From Terriglobia bacterium (lineage in GTDB: Bacteria; Acidobacteriota; Terriglobia; Terriglobales; Acidobacteriaceae): a stretch of DNA of 64,000 bases. The stretch is taken from the NCBI GenBank assembly GCA_020073495.1, contig JAIQFD010000004.1:609001-673000 (forward strand). The letters run 5' to 3'. The position numbers and the translations under genes were made by a program. How positions within the stretch are numbered: position 1 is the stretch's first letter; every line of letters starts with the position of its first letter. Of this stretch, positions 51,296 to 60,387 are shown one piece after another. Under the pieces are notes generated by a model. It had not been told where the DNA came from and ran no database searches. It saw only the letters and a list, made by a program, of their open reading frames with translations.

Positions 51296-52447
51296 ATGCT
51301 GGCCGAGTATGCCGTCCGCGTGGAGAACTCGCGCGGGCGACGGTATCCTGAGCCGCCGCATCCTTACCGCAACCCGTTCCAGCGGGACCGCGACCGCGTC
51401 ATCCACTCGCGCGCTTTCCGGCGGCTGGAGGACAAGACGCAGGTCTTCACCCGGCGCTACTCCGATCACTTCCGCAACCGGCTGACGCACACCATCGAGG
51501 TGTCGCAGATCGCGCGCACCATCGCCGCCCAACTGAAGCTGAACCAGGACGTGAGCGAGGCGCTGGCGCTGGTGCACGACATCGGGCATCCGCCCTTCGG
51601 ACATGCAGGGGAGAAGTCGCTGGACCAGGCCATGCGCGCGCACGGGGAATCCTTCGACCACAACCTGCACGCGCTGCGCATCGTAGAGGACTTCGAGCTG
51701 CGTTACGCCGAGTTCAGAGGCTTGAACCTGACCTTCGAGGTGCGCGAGGGCATCATCAAGCACTCGCACGCCTACCGCGCCGCGGACTACCCACAAGTCT
51801 CCGAGTACCTGCTGGAGCTGCGCCCGCCGCTGGAGGCGCAGCTCATCGACCTGGCCGACGAGATCGCGTACAACACCGCCGATCTCGACGACGGGTACGA
51901 AGCGCGCCTGCTCACGCTGGAGGAGATCTGCGGGCGGGTCGGCATCTTCGAGCGCTGCTACCGCGAGGTGGAGAAGCTCTATCCCACGGCGCTGGAGAAG
52001 CTGAAATTCAATGAGGCGCTGAAGCGCATGCTCAACCGAATGGCCACCGACCTCATCCACAATACGGAGTCGCGGGTCAACGAAGCCGGGGTGCGCAGCC
52101 TGGACGAAGTACGAGCCTGGCCGGAGCGCCTCACCGCGTTCAGCCGCGCAGTGGAGCAGGAGCGGGCGGAATCGAAAGCGTTCCTGTACGAAAGACTCTA
52201 CCTCAGTCCCGCGCTCCAGCCGGAAAAGGACGCCGCCGAGCGCGTGATCATGGAGCTGTTCGAGTTCTGGATCGCGCACCCGGAGGCACTGCCCGCCAGT
52301 TACCAGGAGAAAGCGCGGCAGGAGAGTCTGCCACGCGTGGTGTGCGATTACATCGCCGGCATGACTGACACCTTCATCCTGGACCAGTACGAAAGCCACT
52401 GCCATGGTGGCGCGTCGGAGGTCATCCGGCGGGGAAACGCGGGATAA
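51296..52447 (+). CDS. dgt: Deoxyguanosinetriphosphate triphosphohydrolase-like protein
   Basis: A 383-residue HD-domain dNTPase. The N-terminal signature HSRAFRRLEDKTQVF and the HD residues (RLTHTIEVSQ, HDIGHPPFGH, and the later Asp in DEIAYNTADLDD) are complete. It hydrolyses dNTPs to nucleoside and triphosphate. The start is ATG 51296; an upstream ATG at 51251 lacks homology-like sequence. The gene is convergent with the M20 peptidase. Confidence 0.93.
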   Translation: MLAEYAVRVENSRGRRYPEPPHPYRNPFQRDRDRVIHSRAFRRLEDKTQVFTRRYSDHFRNRLTHTIEVSQIARTIAAQLKLNQDVSEALALVHDIGHPPFGHAGEKSLDQAMRAHGESFDHNLHALRIVEDFELRYAEFRGLNLTFEVREGIIKHSHAYRAADYPQVSEYLLELRPPLEAQLIDLADEIAYNTADLDDGYEARLLTLEEICGRVGIFERCYREVEKLYPTALEKLKFNEALKRMLNRMATDLIHNTESRVNEAGVRSLDEVRAWPERLTAFSRAVEQERAESKAFLYERLYLSPALQPEKDAAERVIMELFEFWIAHPEALPASYQEKARQESLPRVVCDYIAGMTDTFILDQYESHCHGGASEVIRRGNAG

Positions 52448-52450
52448 TCG

Positions 52451-53881
52451 TCAACGCGCGGCGACTTCGGCGACCACGTCGTAGAGCACTCGCGGGGCGC
52501 GCCGCACCTGCTCCACGCGCACGCGCTCGTCGTTGCCATGCTCCGTATCGCTTTCCGCCTCGGTCGAAGAATAGGGCGTGAAGCCGTAGGCGACGATCCC
52601 CACCTCGCGATAGCGCTGGCACTCGTCGTAGCCGCTGGTCAGCCGAGGAGAGACCGGGGCGCCGTTGAAGTATCGCCCCGCGGCCTTCTCGATAGCGCGG
52701 AACAGCGCGGTGCCGGTGGGCGACGAGTTCGCCTGGCGGAAAGTCCCGATGGGTTCGACGGAGATGTTCGGGTCGTTGATGACTTTCTTGAGTTCGGCCT
52801 GGAAGCGCGCCGGGTCTTCGTCGGGGAGAAGGCGCACGTCGAGGTTGGCCCAGGCGGCGGGCGGGATCACGTTGGTCTGCTGCGATCCGCCCAGCATAGT
52901 GAGCGACACGGTATTGCGAAACATGTATGCCAGATCGGGATCGCTGTTGAGGTAGGCGCGAAACTTGGGGTCTTTCATCGCCCGGCGCGGATCACGGAAC
53001 CAGGCAGCGCGCTGGCCGGTCTCCAGCAAGGCCTGGCGCTGGAGGAACATCTCGACCGAGGGCAGCAGTTGGAGCGGGGTTTCCCACGCGATCACGCGGT
53101 TGAGCGCGCGCGTGAGCCGGTTCGGCGCCGAATCCGGCAGTGGACGCGAGCCGTGTCCCGGCGTCCCGTGGGCCACGAGGCGCACCCAGTACGGAGCTTT
53201 TTCCGCCACATCCAGCCCGACGTAGAGCACGCGGCCGTTCTCCTCGCGGTTCTCTCCGCCTTCGTTGATCAGGAACTCGGCGTTCTCCAGCAGGGCGGTA
53301 TGCTGCATCATCCAGTCGACACCGATACCATTGGCCTCCTCGTCGGCGGTGGCGAGGAAGATCACGTCGCGGTCCAGGGGCAGTTTCTCGCGCTTGAGCA
53401 TGACCATTACGACGAGCTGCGCCAAGCCCTCGTTCTTCATGTCCTGCGCGCCGCGGCCGTAGATGGCGCCGTGGTCCACGGCGCCGCTGAAGGGTGGATG
53501 GGTCCAGTGCGCGGGATCGCTGGTGACCACGTCGGTGTGATTCAGCAGAATGATCGGCCGCTTTCCGGGAGCGACCGTCGCCGGCAGCTTGGCCCACAGG
53601 TTCGCCCGGCCGGGGGCGATCTCGAACACGCGATTCTCGATGCCTTCGGCGTCAAGGATCTTCTTCATCCAGGCGGTGGCGCGCGCCTCGTTGCCCGGGG
53701 GATTGGTGGTGTCCACGCGCAGGTACTCCTGCATCCAGCGTTCGGCCAGATCGGAGTAGTGCTTCATTCGGTCGGGAGGAATACGGTCGGAGGCGAACTG
53801 CGGAGCAGCCTGCGCCAGGACGGTCGCGGAAAGAAAAAGGATTAGGAGGCAGGCGAGGGTCGGGTTCCTGGAAGATTGCAT
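52451..53881 (-). CDS. Exported M20/M25/M40 metallopeptidase
   Basis: A 476-residue protein with a signal peptide (ends near LAQA). M20 zinc-site residues are seen in LLNHTDVV, YGRGAQDMKN, TADEEANG and a late TEHGNDERV. A dimerisation domain interrupts the catalytic domain near GTPGHGSRP. It probably cleaves dipeptides or acylated amino acids in the periplasm. Confidence 0.92.
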   Translation of the reverse strand: MQSSRNPTLACLLILFLSATVLAQAAPQFASDRIPPDRMKHYSDLAERWMQEYLRVDTTNPPGNEARATAWMKKILDAEGIENRVFEIAPGRANLWAKLPATVAPGKRPIILLNHTDVVTSDPAHWTHPPFSGAVDHGAIYGRGAQDMKNEGLAQLVVMVMLKREKLPLDRDVIFLATADEEANGIGVDWMMQHTALLENAEFLINEGGENREENGRVLYVGLDVAEKAPYWVRLVAHGTPGHGSRPLPDSAPNRLTRALNRVIAWETPLQLLPSVEMFLQRQALLETGQRAAWFRDPRRAMKDPKFRAYLNSDPDLAYMFRNTVSLTMLGGSQQTNVIPPAAWANLDVRLLPDEDPARFQAELKKVINDPNISVEPIGTFRQANSSPTGTALFRAIEKAAGRYFNGAPVSPRLTSGYDECQRYREVGIVAYGFTPYSSTEAESDTEHGNDERVRVEQVRRAPRVLYDVVAEVAAR

Positions 53882-53906
53882 ATGTGTTCGCGCAGTCGAC
53901 TCTAGT

Positions 53907-55076
53907 TCAGAATTTTCTTACCTGTTCGCAGTAGCCGCGGAAGTTGCGCAGAACTTCTTCCATGGAATCGCCGCCGAATTTTTCGCGGGCGGCGCGGGCC
54001 AGGGTGAGCGCGACCATGGCCTCGCCGGCCACCCCGGCGGCCGGCACCACGCAAACATCACTGCGCTCGTAGGCGGCCTTGACCGGCTCGCGCGACTTGA
54101 AGTCCACGGATTCCAGCGGGCGGCGCAGCGTGGAGATGGGCTTCAGGTAGCCGCGGACGATGATGTCCTCGCCGTTGGAGACGCCGCCCTCGATCCCGCC
54201 GGCGCGGTTGGAGCGGCGCAGGAACTTGTGGCCGGACTTGTCATAGGCGATGACGTCCTGTACCGCGGACCCGGGCAGGGAAGCGTTGGCGATGCCGCTG
54301 CCGATCTCCACCGCCTTCACCGCCTGCAAGGACATGACGGCGGCCGCAAGTTGGGTGTCGAGGCGCTCGTCCCAGTTGATGTAGGAGCCCAGCCCCGGCG
54401 GTATGCTGTGCGCCACGACTTCAAAGACGCCGCCCACGGAGTCGCCGGTCCTGAGGGCGTTGTCCACCTCGGCTTGCATGCGCGGCTCAGCCTCCGGGTC
54501 GGCACAGTTGAGCAGGACCTCATCGCGGGCGCTCAGCTCGCACAGCTTCTCCCACGCGATCTCGGCGTCGCCGACCGTGGCGTTGCCCACCGAAAGCACG
54601 TGGCTGAGGACGTTCGCGCCCAGCGCATGCAGGAACAGCTTGGCGAGGGCGCCGACGGCGACGCGCGCCGCCGATTCCCGCGCCGACGCGCGCTCCAGCA
54701 CGTACCGCGCTTCGGGAAAATTGAACTTGAGCGCGCCCGCCAGGTCTGCGTGCCCCGGGCGCGGCGAGGTCACCGGCTTGTGCTTGGCCGGATCTCCGGC
54801 GCCGACGGGCAGGGATTCTTCCCAGTTCTTCCAGTCCTTGTTCTCCAGCAGGATGGCGACGGGAGAGCCGATGGTCTGGCCATGGCGCACGCCGGAAACG
54901 ATGTGCGCGGTGTCGCGCTCGATCTTCTGCCGGCCGCCGCGGCCGTAGCCCTGCTGGCGCCGCCACAGCTCGCGGTCGAGAAACGCCTGGTCGATCTTCA
55001 GCCCGGCGGGCAGCCCGGAGAGCCATGCCACCAGCGTCTCTCCATGCGACTCGCCCGCGGTCCAGAATCGGAGCAT
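53907..55076 (-). CDS. aroC: Chorismate synthase
   Basis: A 389-residue enzyme that converts EPSP to chorismate with reduced FMN. Motifs: GESHG at the N-terminus, GYGRGGRQKIE, RPGHADLAGALKF, RASARESAARV and RSNRAGGIEGGVSNG. The start at 55076 (MLRFWTAGESHG) is normal for the family; the open frame extends 12 codons further. Confidence 0.97.
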   Translation of the reverse strand: MLRFWTAGESHGETLVAWLSGLPAGLKIDQAFLDRELWRRQQGYGRGGRQKIERDTAHIVSGVRHGQTIGSPVAILLENKDWKNWEESLPVGAGDPAKHKPVTSPRPGHADLAGALKFNFPEARYVLERASARESAARVAVGALAKLFLHALGANVLSHVLSVGNATVGDAEIAWEKLCELSARDEVLLNCADPEAEPRMQAEVDNALRTGDSVGGVFEVVAHSIPPGLGSYINWDERLDTQLAAAVMSLQAVKAVEIGSGIANASLPGSAVQDVIAYDKSGHKFLRRSNRAGGIEGGVSNGEDIIVRGYLKPISTLRRPLESVDFKSREPVKAAYERSDVCVVPAAGVAGEAMVALTLARAAREKFGGDSMEEVLRNFRGYCEQVRKF

Positions 55077-55090
55077 GGCCACTGATTTAA

Positions 55091-55117
55091 CCACAGAGGG
55101 CGCTGAGGGCACAGGGG
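55091..55117 (+). repeat. 9-bp degenerate tandem array
   Basis: Three 9-bp units (CCACAGAGG, GCGCTGAGG, GCACAGGGG) in the gap between aroC and the HAD gene. The period matches the array at 41469-41495. Confidence 0.5.
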
Positions 55118-55142
55118 AGATCGCCGGATTGGGACGGAGGGT

Positions 55143-55841
55143 TCAGGCCTTGGGCACCGCCAGGTCCGCCAGCGTCTTCAGGTCCGGCACCTCGAGGTCG
55201 GGGACCGCAGTGCCCTTGCCGGAAGCCGACGGCCCTGGCCGGGTCGCGTGCCGATTCACCCAGACGTTGGCGATCCCCAATTGACGCGCCGGAGCAATGT
55301 CGTGGCGCCGGCTTTCGGCGCAGTGCAGGATAGCCTCCGAACCGAGTCCGATGCGCTCGATCGCCGTCCTGAAGTTGTTCAGCGACGGCTTGTAGCTGCG
55401 GCACTGCTGCGCCGTGATCACCTGGTCGAAGCGTACCTCGAGCCGCTGGGCGGTGTGGGCGAACAGGTCGTCGTCGATGTTGGAGAGGATGACCAGCTTA
55501 TAGCGCGTCTTCAGGCGCCGCAGCGCTTCCACCGTGTCGGGGAAGGGAGGCCATTCGCGGATGGACTCCGGAAGTGAAGCTGCTTCCTGGGCGCTGGGCG
55601 AGAAATCCAGCCGCCGCCCCAGCCGCCGCACGATCTTTTCCAGGATATGGCGGTAAGGCCTGTACTCGCCCGCCTCCTCTTCGCTTTCCAACTCCCCGTA
55701 GATCTCCAGCAGTTGCTCATCCGGCAGACTCTTGCCGTATTTCTGGAGGATGGGCTTGATCGCGCCCAGCAAACCGCTCTCCCAGTCCACCAGCGTGCCG
55801 TAGCAGTCGAAGGTCAGGACCTTGAACCGTGCGAAGTCCAT
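55143..55841 (-). CDS. HAD-superfamily hydrolase, haloacid dehalogenase type II-like
   Basis: A 232-residue protein with motif I FDCYGTLVDWESG, motif II LSNID, a conserved Lys in SYKPS and a motif III region ESRRHDI. DCYGTLVDWESG is typical of the 2-haloacid dehalogenase subgroup, but many such proteins are phosphatases. It is upstream of aroC on the same strand. Substrate unknown. Confidence 0.9.
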   Translation of the reverse strand: MDFARFKVLTFDCYGTLVDWESGLLGAIKPILQKYGKSLPDEQLLEIYGELESEEEAGEYRPYRHILEKIVRRLGRRLDFSPSAQEAASLPESIREWPPFPDTVEALRRLKTRYKLVILSNIDDDLFAHTAQRLEVRFDQVITAQQCRSYKPSLNNFRTAIERIGLGSEAILHCAESRRHDIAPARQLGIANVWVNRHATRPGPSASGKGTAVPDLEVPDLKTLADLAVPKA

Positions 55842-55871
55842 GGCTTGACTTTACCAGAACCACCCCGCTCG

Positions 55872-55899
55872 AAAAAAAGCGCGGCTGTGCGCCGCGCTT
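55872..55899 (-). terminator. Strong rho-independent terminator of the lipoprotein gene
   Basis: Read on the minus strand, AAGCGCGGC and GCCGCGCTT form a nine-pair stem with a five-base loop, followed by seven T. It lies 25 bases past the stop of the lipoprotein gene at 55924. Confidence 0.88.
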
Positions 55900-55923
55900 G
55901 CTTCTATACCGAAAAACCCGGAG

Positions 55924-56613
55924 CTACATCTTCACTTGGAGCGGCTGAGTCATCTTGAAACTCAAGCTGGTCTCGGCCCGCAGGGTGATGTTCTTGTTGC
56001 CGGTGAAGGCGGCTCCGGCGGTGCCGGCGCCTGCGCCCGCCACAGCGCCGATGGCCGCACCCTTGCCGCCACCCGCCAGCGCACCGATGAGCGCACCCGC
56101 GCCCGCGCCGCCGCCGATCATGACCGCCGTCCGCTTGCCCTTACCCTTGGCGGACTGGGCAACGCCCGTGGTCTGGACGTCATATTTTTTCCCGTTGATG
56201 GTCACGGAGTTGAGCGTGAGAGCGAGCTTGGCGCCGCCCTTGAAGCGACCCAACGGCGCCGCTTCGGTGACCGTGCCACCCGCTTCGGATCCCTTGGGGA
56301 TCACTACCTTGTCGCCGACTTGCACCGGCTCGACGACCGTGGCCGAAAAGGGGTCGCCGCTGTTGCTGATCTTGGACCCGACCGCCTGGTTGAGCCGCAC
56401 GGTCAGGACCGTACCTTCGGGAACGGTAACAGGCTTCGCTTCCAGACGTTCCAGCAGCCCGGGCTTCTTGGCTTCGCCCGTCGCTGGGGTGGCACCTGGT
56501 GCCGCACCTGTGGCTGAAGTCTCCGACGCCGGGGGCTTGCTGCCGCACGCCAGCAGCGCCAGCGACGCTGCCAGCAGGACCACTGACGCCGCTATCCGTA
56601 TACGCATAAACAC
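55924..56613 (-). CDS. Lipoprotein with glycine-zipper segment
   Basis: A 229-residue protein with lipobox LLAC and a lipidated Cys near residue 23. An Ala/Thr/Pro-rich linker leads to a beta domain ([20 protein letters not shown], then [13 protein letters not shown]). Residues of about 162-205 form a Gly/Ala-rich glycine zipper. Similar proteins sit in the outer membrane or periplasm of Acidobacteria; function unknown. It may start at the second Met (56607). Confidence 0.75.
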   Translation of the reverse strand: MFMRIRIAASVVLLAASLALLACGSKPPASETSATGAAPGATPATGEAKKPGLLERLEAKPVTVPEGTVLTVRLNQAVGSKISNSGDPFSATVVEPVQVGDKVVIPKGSEAGGTVTEAAPLGRFKGGAKLALTLNSVTINGKKYDVQTTGVAQSAKGKGKRTAVMIGGGAGAGALIGALAGGGKGAAIGAVAGAGAGTAGAAFTGNKNITLRAETSLSFKMTQPLQVKM

Positions 56614-56680
56614 CTCCCTTATGAGAGCGACGCCGTTTTACCAGAACGCCGGGTGTGACGCAACGCACCAAGGCAGATCG

Positions 56681-56715
56681 GTCGTTGTCCTTTAGTCGTT
56701 GGCCTTTGGCCGTTG
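56681..56715 (+). repeat. Heptamer array, forms of GTCGTTG
   Basis: Five 7-bp units: GTCGTTG, TCCTTTA, GTCGTTG, GCCTTTG and GCCGTTG. It lies between the lipoprotein gene and the BlaI-type gene. Confidence 0.65.
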
Positions 56716-56754
56716 GTAGCAGCCGATCAGGGAGAATGAGCTACCGACAAAGAC

Positions 56755-57189
56755 CTAGAGCAGGGAATCGTCGATCCGGCTGGGAGCGAAGGTGCTCCCG
56801 GAAGCGGCGGCGCGCTGCTTCTTCGCCGGGCGGCGCGTCACCGTGCGCGGCGACGCATGCGAAGGCTCCTTCCCGCGGAAGCGCGCGACATAGCTGACGA
56901 GCGCCTCACAGTCGTTCTCGAACAGGTTGACCAGCAGGCGCGCGACCGCCTCCTGGCGCGCGCTCTCCACGTCCAGGACCGGCGAGTACGAATACGCGCG
57001 GCCGTTCTTCCGCCGGTCGACCACGCCCTTGGCGCTCATGCGGTCGAGGACCGTCATCACGGTGGTGTAGGCCAGCGGCCGGCCCAGCGCGGCGCGCACT
57101 TCGGCGACGCTGGCTCCAGGGTGCTTCCACAGCACGCGCAGGCAATCCAGTTCGAGTTGCGGCAGGCGGGTTTTGGCGGCAGCGATCAC
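56755..57189 (-). CDS. BlaI/MecI/CopY-family repressor
   Basis: A 144-residue protein with the BlaI winged helix (LDCLRVLWKHPGASVAEVRA, then TTVMTVLDRMSAKGVVDR). The C-terminal tail from about residue 105 is basic and extended. No BlaR-type sensor is adjacent, so the inducing route is unknown. Its start overlaps the end of the YhaM-like gene (ATGA), so the two are translated together. Confidence 0.93.
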   Translation of the reverse strand: MIAAAKTRLPQLELDCLRVLWKHPGASVAEVRAALGRPLAYTTVMTVLDRMSAKGVVDRRKNGRAYSYSPVLDVESARQEAVARLLVNLFENDCEALVSYVARFRGKEPSHASPRTVTRRPAKKQRAAASGSTFAPSRIDDSLL

Positions 57190-58202
57190 TTCTTTTCGGA
57201 CGCGGCGGCCGCGCCCGCTTTCTCTTCCTCGGCGCGCTTGGCGAGGAATTTCTTCACGTCGAGCAGGGGGCGTCCCAGCGACGCGTTATACGCCGTCCAT
57301 TCGCCGTCCAGCTCCGCCTCGCGCTCGTAGTGCGCGCGCATCGCCTCCATCTTCGAATCAAGGTCGTCCAGATAGTGCAGCATGAGCGCCTCGGGGAACA
57401 TGGGCAGCTTGGGCGAGCCGAACTCGTACTGGCCGTGGTGGCTGATGATCAAGTGCTCGATCAGCGTCGTCAACTCGGCAGGGAAGCCGGGGACCTGCGC
57501 GATCTTGTCGTGCAACATCTCCAGTTCGATGATCATATGCCCCAGCAGCTGCCCGCGCGTGGTGTAGGCGAAGGAGCGATTGAAGCTGAGCTCGTGGATC
57601 TTGCCGATGTCGTGCAGGAAGGCGCCGGTCAGCAGCAGGTCGCGGTCGATCTGCGGGTAGTTGCGGCACACCAGGTCGCAGGAGCGGAAGAGCGACACCA
57701 CGTGGTCAAGCAGGCCCCCGATGTAGGCATGGTGCAGGGTCTTGGCCGCGGGCGCAGTCTTGTAAGCCGCGGCGATCTCCGGGTCGGCCATGAAAGCCTC
57801 GAGCAGCGCCTTCAGCCGCGGGTCCTTGAAGGTCGCCACGAACTCGCTCACCGTCCGCCACAGCTCTTCTACGTCCCTGGTGGTCTTGGGCATGTAGTCG
57901 GAGAAATCGATCTCGGACTCCTCCATTCGCCGCACCTTGTGCAAGGTGAGCTGCCAGCGGTTGTTGTACTTGTTGATCAGGCCCTTGATCTTGAGGAAAT
58001 CATCCTGCTCGAAGGCGTTGAGAGCTTCGGCGACGTTGTCCCACATCTTGGCCTGGATCTGGCCGCTGCGGTCGGCCAGCAGCAGGTCCAGGTAGGGCTC
58101 GCCCGTCTTCTTGTTCTTGACCTGCTTGGAGGCGACGACGAAGGAGGAGGTGATGACCTTGTTCTCGTTGGCGGCGCAATCGCGGACGTAAAAGTCCTTC
58201 AT
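57186..58202 (-). CDS. YhaM-like 3'-5' exoribonuclease (OB fold plus HD domain)
   Basis: A 338-residue protein. Residues of about 15-95 form an OB-fold nucleic-acid-binding domain (YLDLLLADRSGQIQAKMWDN). An HD domain follows with HHAYIGGLLDH and FLHDIGK. This is the domain order of YhaM, a Mn-dependent 3'-5' exonuclease. A Lys/Glu/Ala-rich tail ends the protein. It is co-transcribed with the BlaI-type gene. Confidence 0.9.
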   Translation of the reverse strand: MKDFYVRDCAANENKVITSSFVVASKQVKNKKTGEPYLDLLLADRSGQIQAKMWDNVAEALNAFEQDDFLKIKGLINKYNNRWQLTLHKVRRMEESEIDFSDYMPKTTRDVEELWRTVSEFVATFKDPRLKALLEAFMADPEIAAAYKTAPAAKTLHHAYIGGLLDHVVSLFRSCDLVCRNYPQIDRDLLLTGAFLHDIGKIHELSFNRSFAYTTRGQLLGHMIIELEMLHDKIAQVPGFPAELTTLIEHLIISHHGQYEFGSPKLPMFPEALMLHYLDDLDSKMEAMRAHYEREAELDGEWTAYNASLGRPLLDVKKFLAKRAEEEKAGAAAASEKK

Positions 58203-58275
58203 AAGAGATCCCGATCCAGGGGCAGGCGCTATTCTGACACAAGTGCGGAGTGCCGAACACCGTGTTGCGAGTCAT

Positions 58276-58304
58276 GAGAAAGCGCGGCGTTGGCCGCGCT
58301 TCTC
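58276..58304 (-). terminator. Terminator hairpin of the peptidyl-prolyl isomerase gene
   Basis: GCGCGGC and GCCGCGC pair around GTTG, and the flanks GAGAA and TTCTC extend the stem with one bulged base. It is about 25 bases past the stop of the minus-strand gene at 58330. Confidence 0.65.
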
Positions 58305-58329
58305 ACACCCCGGGATTCGCGACCCACAG

Positions 58330-59403
58330 CTAGAAGATCAGGAATTTCTTCTTTTTCTTCTTCGCCTGCTGCGCCTGCTCCGCCGCCGACGCCGTGATGA
58401 CGGGCTTGGTCTGGTTCGGGCTGGCGCCCGAGTCCACGAATCCTTCCTTGATGTCGATGAAGGCTTCCTCGCGCAGCTTGGTCAGGTAGGCGCGCAGCGC
58501 CGGCTGGAGCCTCTTGTAATACATCGCGTCGCCGATCTTCTGCTCGGCTTCCTTATAGGAAGGCATGCCAGCGGCGGTGTGCTCCGTGACTTTCAGGATC
58601 ACGAAGCCCTGCTTGGTGCGGATGACGTCGGAGACCTCGTCGGCCTTGATGGCGAAGGTCATGTCTTCCAGTTCCTTGGCCAGCATGCCGCGCTTGAAGA
58701 GACCGAGGTCGCCACCCTGTGCCGAGGTCGGGCCCTGGGACGAGCGTTTCGCCACCTCGTCGAACTTGGCTCCTCCGCGGATCTGCTTCAACAGGTCGTC
58801 CGCCTTGGACTGGGCTGCGGCGATCTGTTCCGGGGAGGCGTCCTTCTCCACCGTGACCAGGATCTCGCTCAGCCGGATCTGCTCCGGCTGTTCCAGTTCT
58901 TTCTTGTGCTCTTCATAGAACTGTTTGCCCTCTTCGGGGGTGATGCGGATCTTGCGCCCGACTTCCTGCCCGATCACCTGCTGGGTGATGATGCTGTTGC
59001 GCAACTGCTGCTTGAAGTCCTCGAAGCTGATGCCCTGCGAGGTTGCCGCCTTCTCCATGTCTTCCATGCTGGCCAGGTTGTTCTGCTTGCGGATCTCGTC
59101 CAGGCGCTTGACCAGTTCGGTGTCGGCAGTGATGCCCAACTCCTTCCCCTTGTCCAGCAGCAGTTGCTGGTCGATCAGGTCGCGTAGCACGTCCTTCTCA
59201 CGCTGCTTGAACTGTGGTTCCGCCTCCGCACCGAACTCCTGCCTCACGTCGTTCATGAGCTGCTCGCGGCCCTTCTGGTAGTCGGTGCGGGTGATGACCT
59301 CGCCGTTCACGCGGGCGACGATCTCCTCGACGATGGTGTCCGCGAACAGCGCCGCGGGCAGGAGGAGACCCAGGGTGACAAGGAAAAGGGGGACTCTCTT
59401 CAT
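58330..59403 (-). CDS. SurA/PrsA-type peptidyl-prolyl isomerase
   Basis: A 357-residue exported chaperone: signal peptide (ends ALFAD), a SurA N-like helical domain (about residues 22-170, starting IVARVNGEVITRTDYQ) and a parvulin domain (about 175-270, RLSEILVTVEKDAS, then GGDLGLFKRGMLAKE). A C-terminal Lys-rich tail (KKKKKK) is unusual. It should assist folding of outer-membrane or exported proteins. Confidence 0.93.
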   Translation of the reverse strand: MKRVPLFLVTLGLLLPAALFADTIVEEIVARVNGEVITRTDYQKGREQLMNDVRQEFGAEAEPQFKQREKDVLRDLIDQQLLLDKGKELGITADTELVKRLDEIRKQNNLASMEDMEKAATSQGISFEDFKQQLRNSIITQQVIGQEVGRKIRITPEEGKQFYEEHKKELEQPEQIRLSEILVTVEKDASPEQIAAAQSKADDLLKQIRGGAKFDEVAKRSSQGPTSAQGGDLGLFKRGMLAKELEDMTFAIKADEVSDVIRTKQGFVILKVTEHTAAGMPSYKEAEQKIGDAMYYKRLQPALRAYLTKLREEAFIDIKEGFVDSGASPNQTKPVITASAAEQAQQAKKKKKKFLIF

Positions 59404-59587
59404 AATAGAAACTCAGGACTTACGGGACGACGTACTGCTTTCCAGTTCATGCGGGTGCGATGCCCGTTATTCTAACCTTCCGCCGGGGTCGAACACCAGC
59501 CGGCCAGGGGCGCGGGTCGCGCCCCAACATCCTGCTCCCAGCCGCCTTTATTTTGTGCTACTGTACTGCCGCCTCCCCCGGTCCCAG

Positions 59588-60370
59588 ATGAAAATACCTT
59601 TCTACAGCTCCGCGCCGAAACGCGAATTGCGGCACCCCGCTCCCGCGGTGGTTCCCACGCTGCCGAATTCGTCGCTCGCCGCGCTCTACCGAGCCGCGCG
59701 CATCGGGGGCGACTTCTATGATTTCGTCGTGACCCCGGCGGGGCGGCTGGTCTTCATGCTCGCCGACATCGCCGGGCGACGCGACGAGGCCCTGCACATC
59801 GCCGCCAGCGCCCAGGAGGTCTTCCGCAAGAAGGTGGAGGAGAACTTCTCCGGGGAATACTTCAACGAACACGACGCGATGACCGACCTGCTCATCGACG
59901 TGAACCGGGCCATCATGACGGCGGCCGACGGGGTGCGCAACTCGCCCGCCTTCATCGGCTGCTATGAGGAGCGCCTGGGGACGCTGGCCTATATCAATGC
60001 CGGGCACCCGCCTGCCCTGCTGCGTGATTCCACGGGCGTCACGCTGCTGCCCGCAAACGGCTTCCCGATGGGACTGTTCTCCCACGCGGCCCACGACACG
60101 CAGCTTTCGGTGCTCCAACCGGGGGCCGCGCTTCTGATCGTCTCCAAGGGGCTGGTGGAAAGCAAGCATAAGTCGAAGGAATTCGGCATGGAGCGCCTGT
60201 CCGAGGTGTTCGAAGCGACGATGTTCGCGGATGCGCACGACCTCTGCACGCGCATCCTGCAATCGGTCGAAGAGTTCACCCGTAACGGCCGCAAGCCGGG
60301 AGTGGCGGAGAACGACATCACCGCGCTCGCTCTCGTCCGCTCCGCGGCCGGCATGTCCGCTTCCGCCTGA
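59588..60370 (+). CDS. PP2C-family (RsbU/SpoIIE-type) phosphatase
   Basis: A 260-residue single-domain protein. Mn-binding residues occur in GGDFYDF, LADIAG and AENDITALAL. The family dephosphorylates anti-sigma-factor antagonists in partner-switching pathways. There is no sensor or receiver domain attached, so input must come from another protein. The start is ATG 59588; upstream frame has no domain. AsmA follows 17 bases later. Confidence 0.9.
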   Translation: MKIPFYSSAPKRELRHPAPAVVPTLPNSSLAALYRAARIGGDFYDFVVTPAGRLVFMLADIAGRRDEALHIAASAQEVFRKKVEENFSGEYFNEHDAMTDLLIDVNRAIMTAADGVRNSPAFIGCYEERLGTLAYINAGHPPALLRDSTGVTLLPANGFPMGLFSHAAHDTQLSVLQPGAALLIVSKGLVESKHKSKEFGMERLSEVFEATMFADAHDLCTRILQSVEEFTRNGRKPGVAENDITALALVRSAAGMSASA

Positions 60371-60387
60371 CGCGTTAGGAGGTTGCC

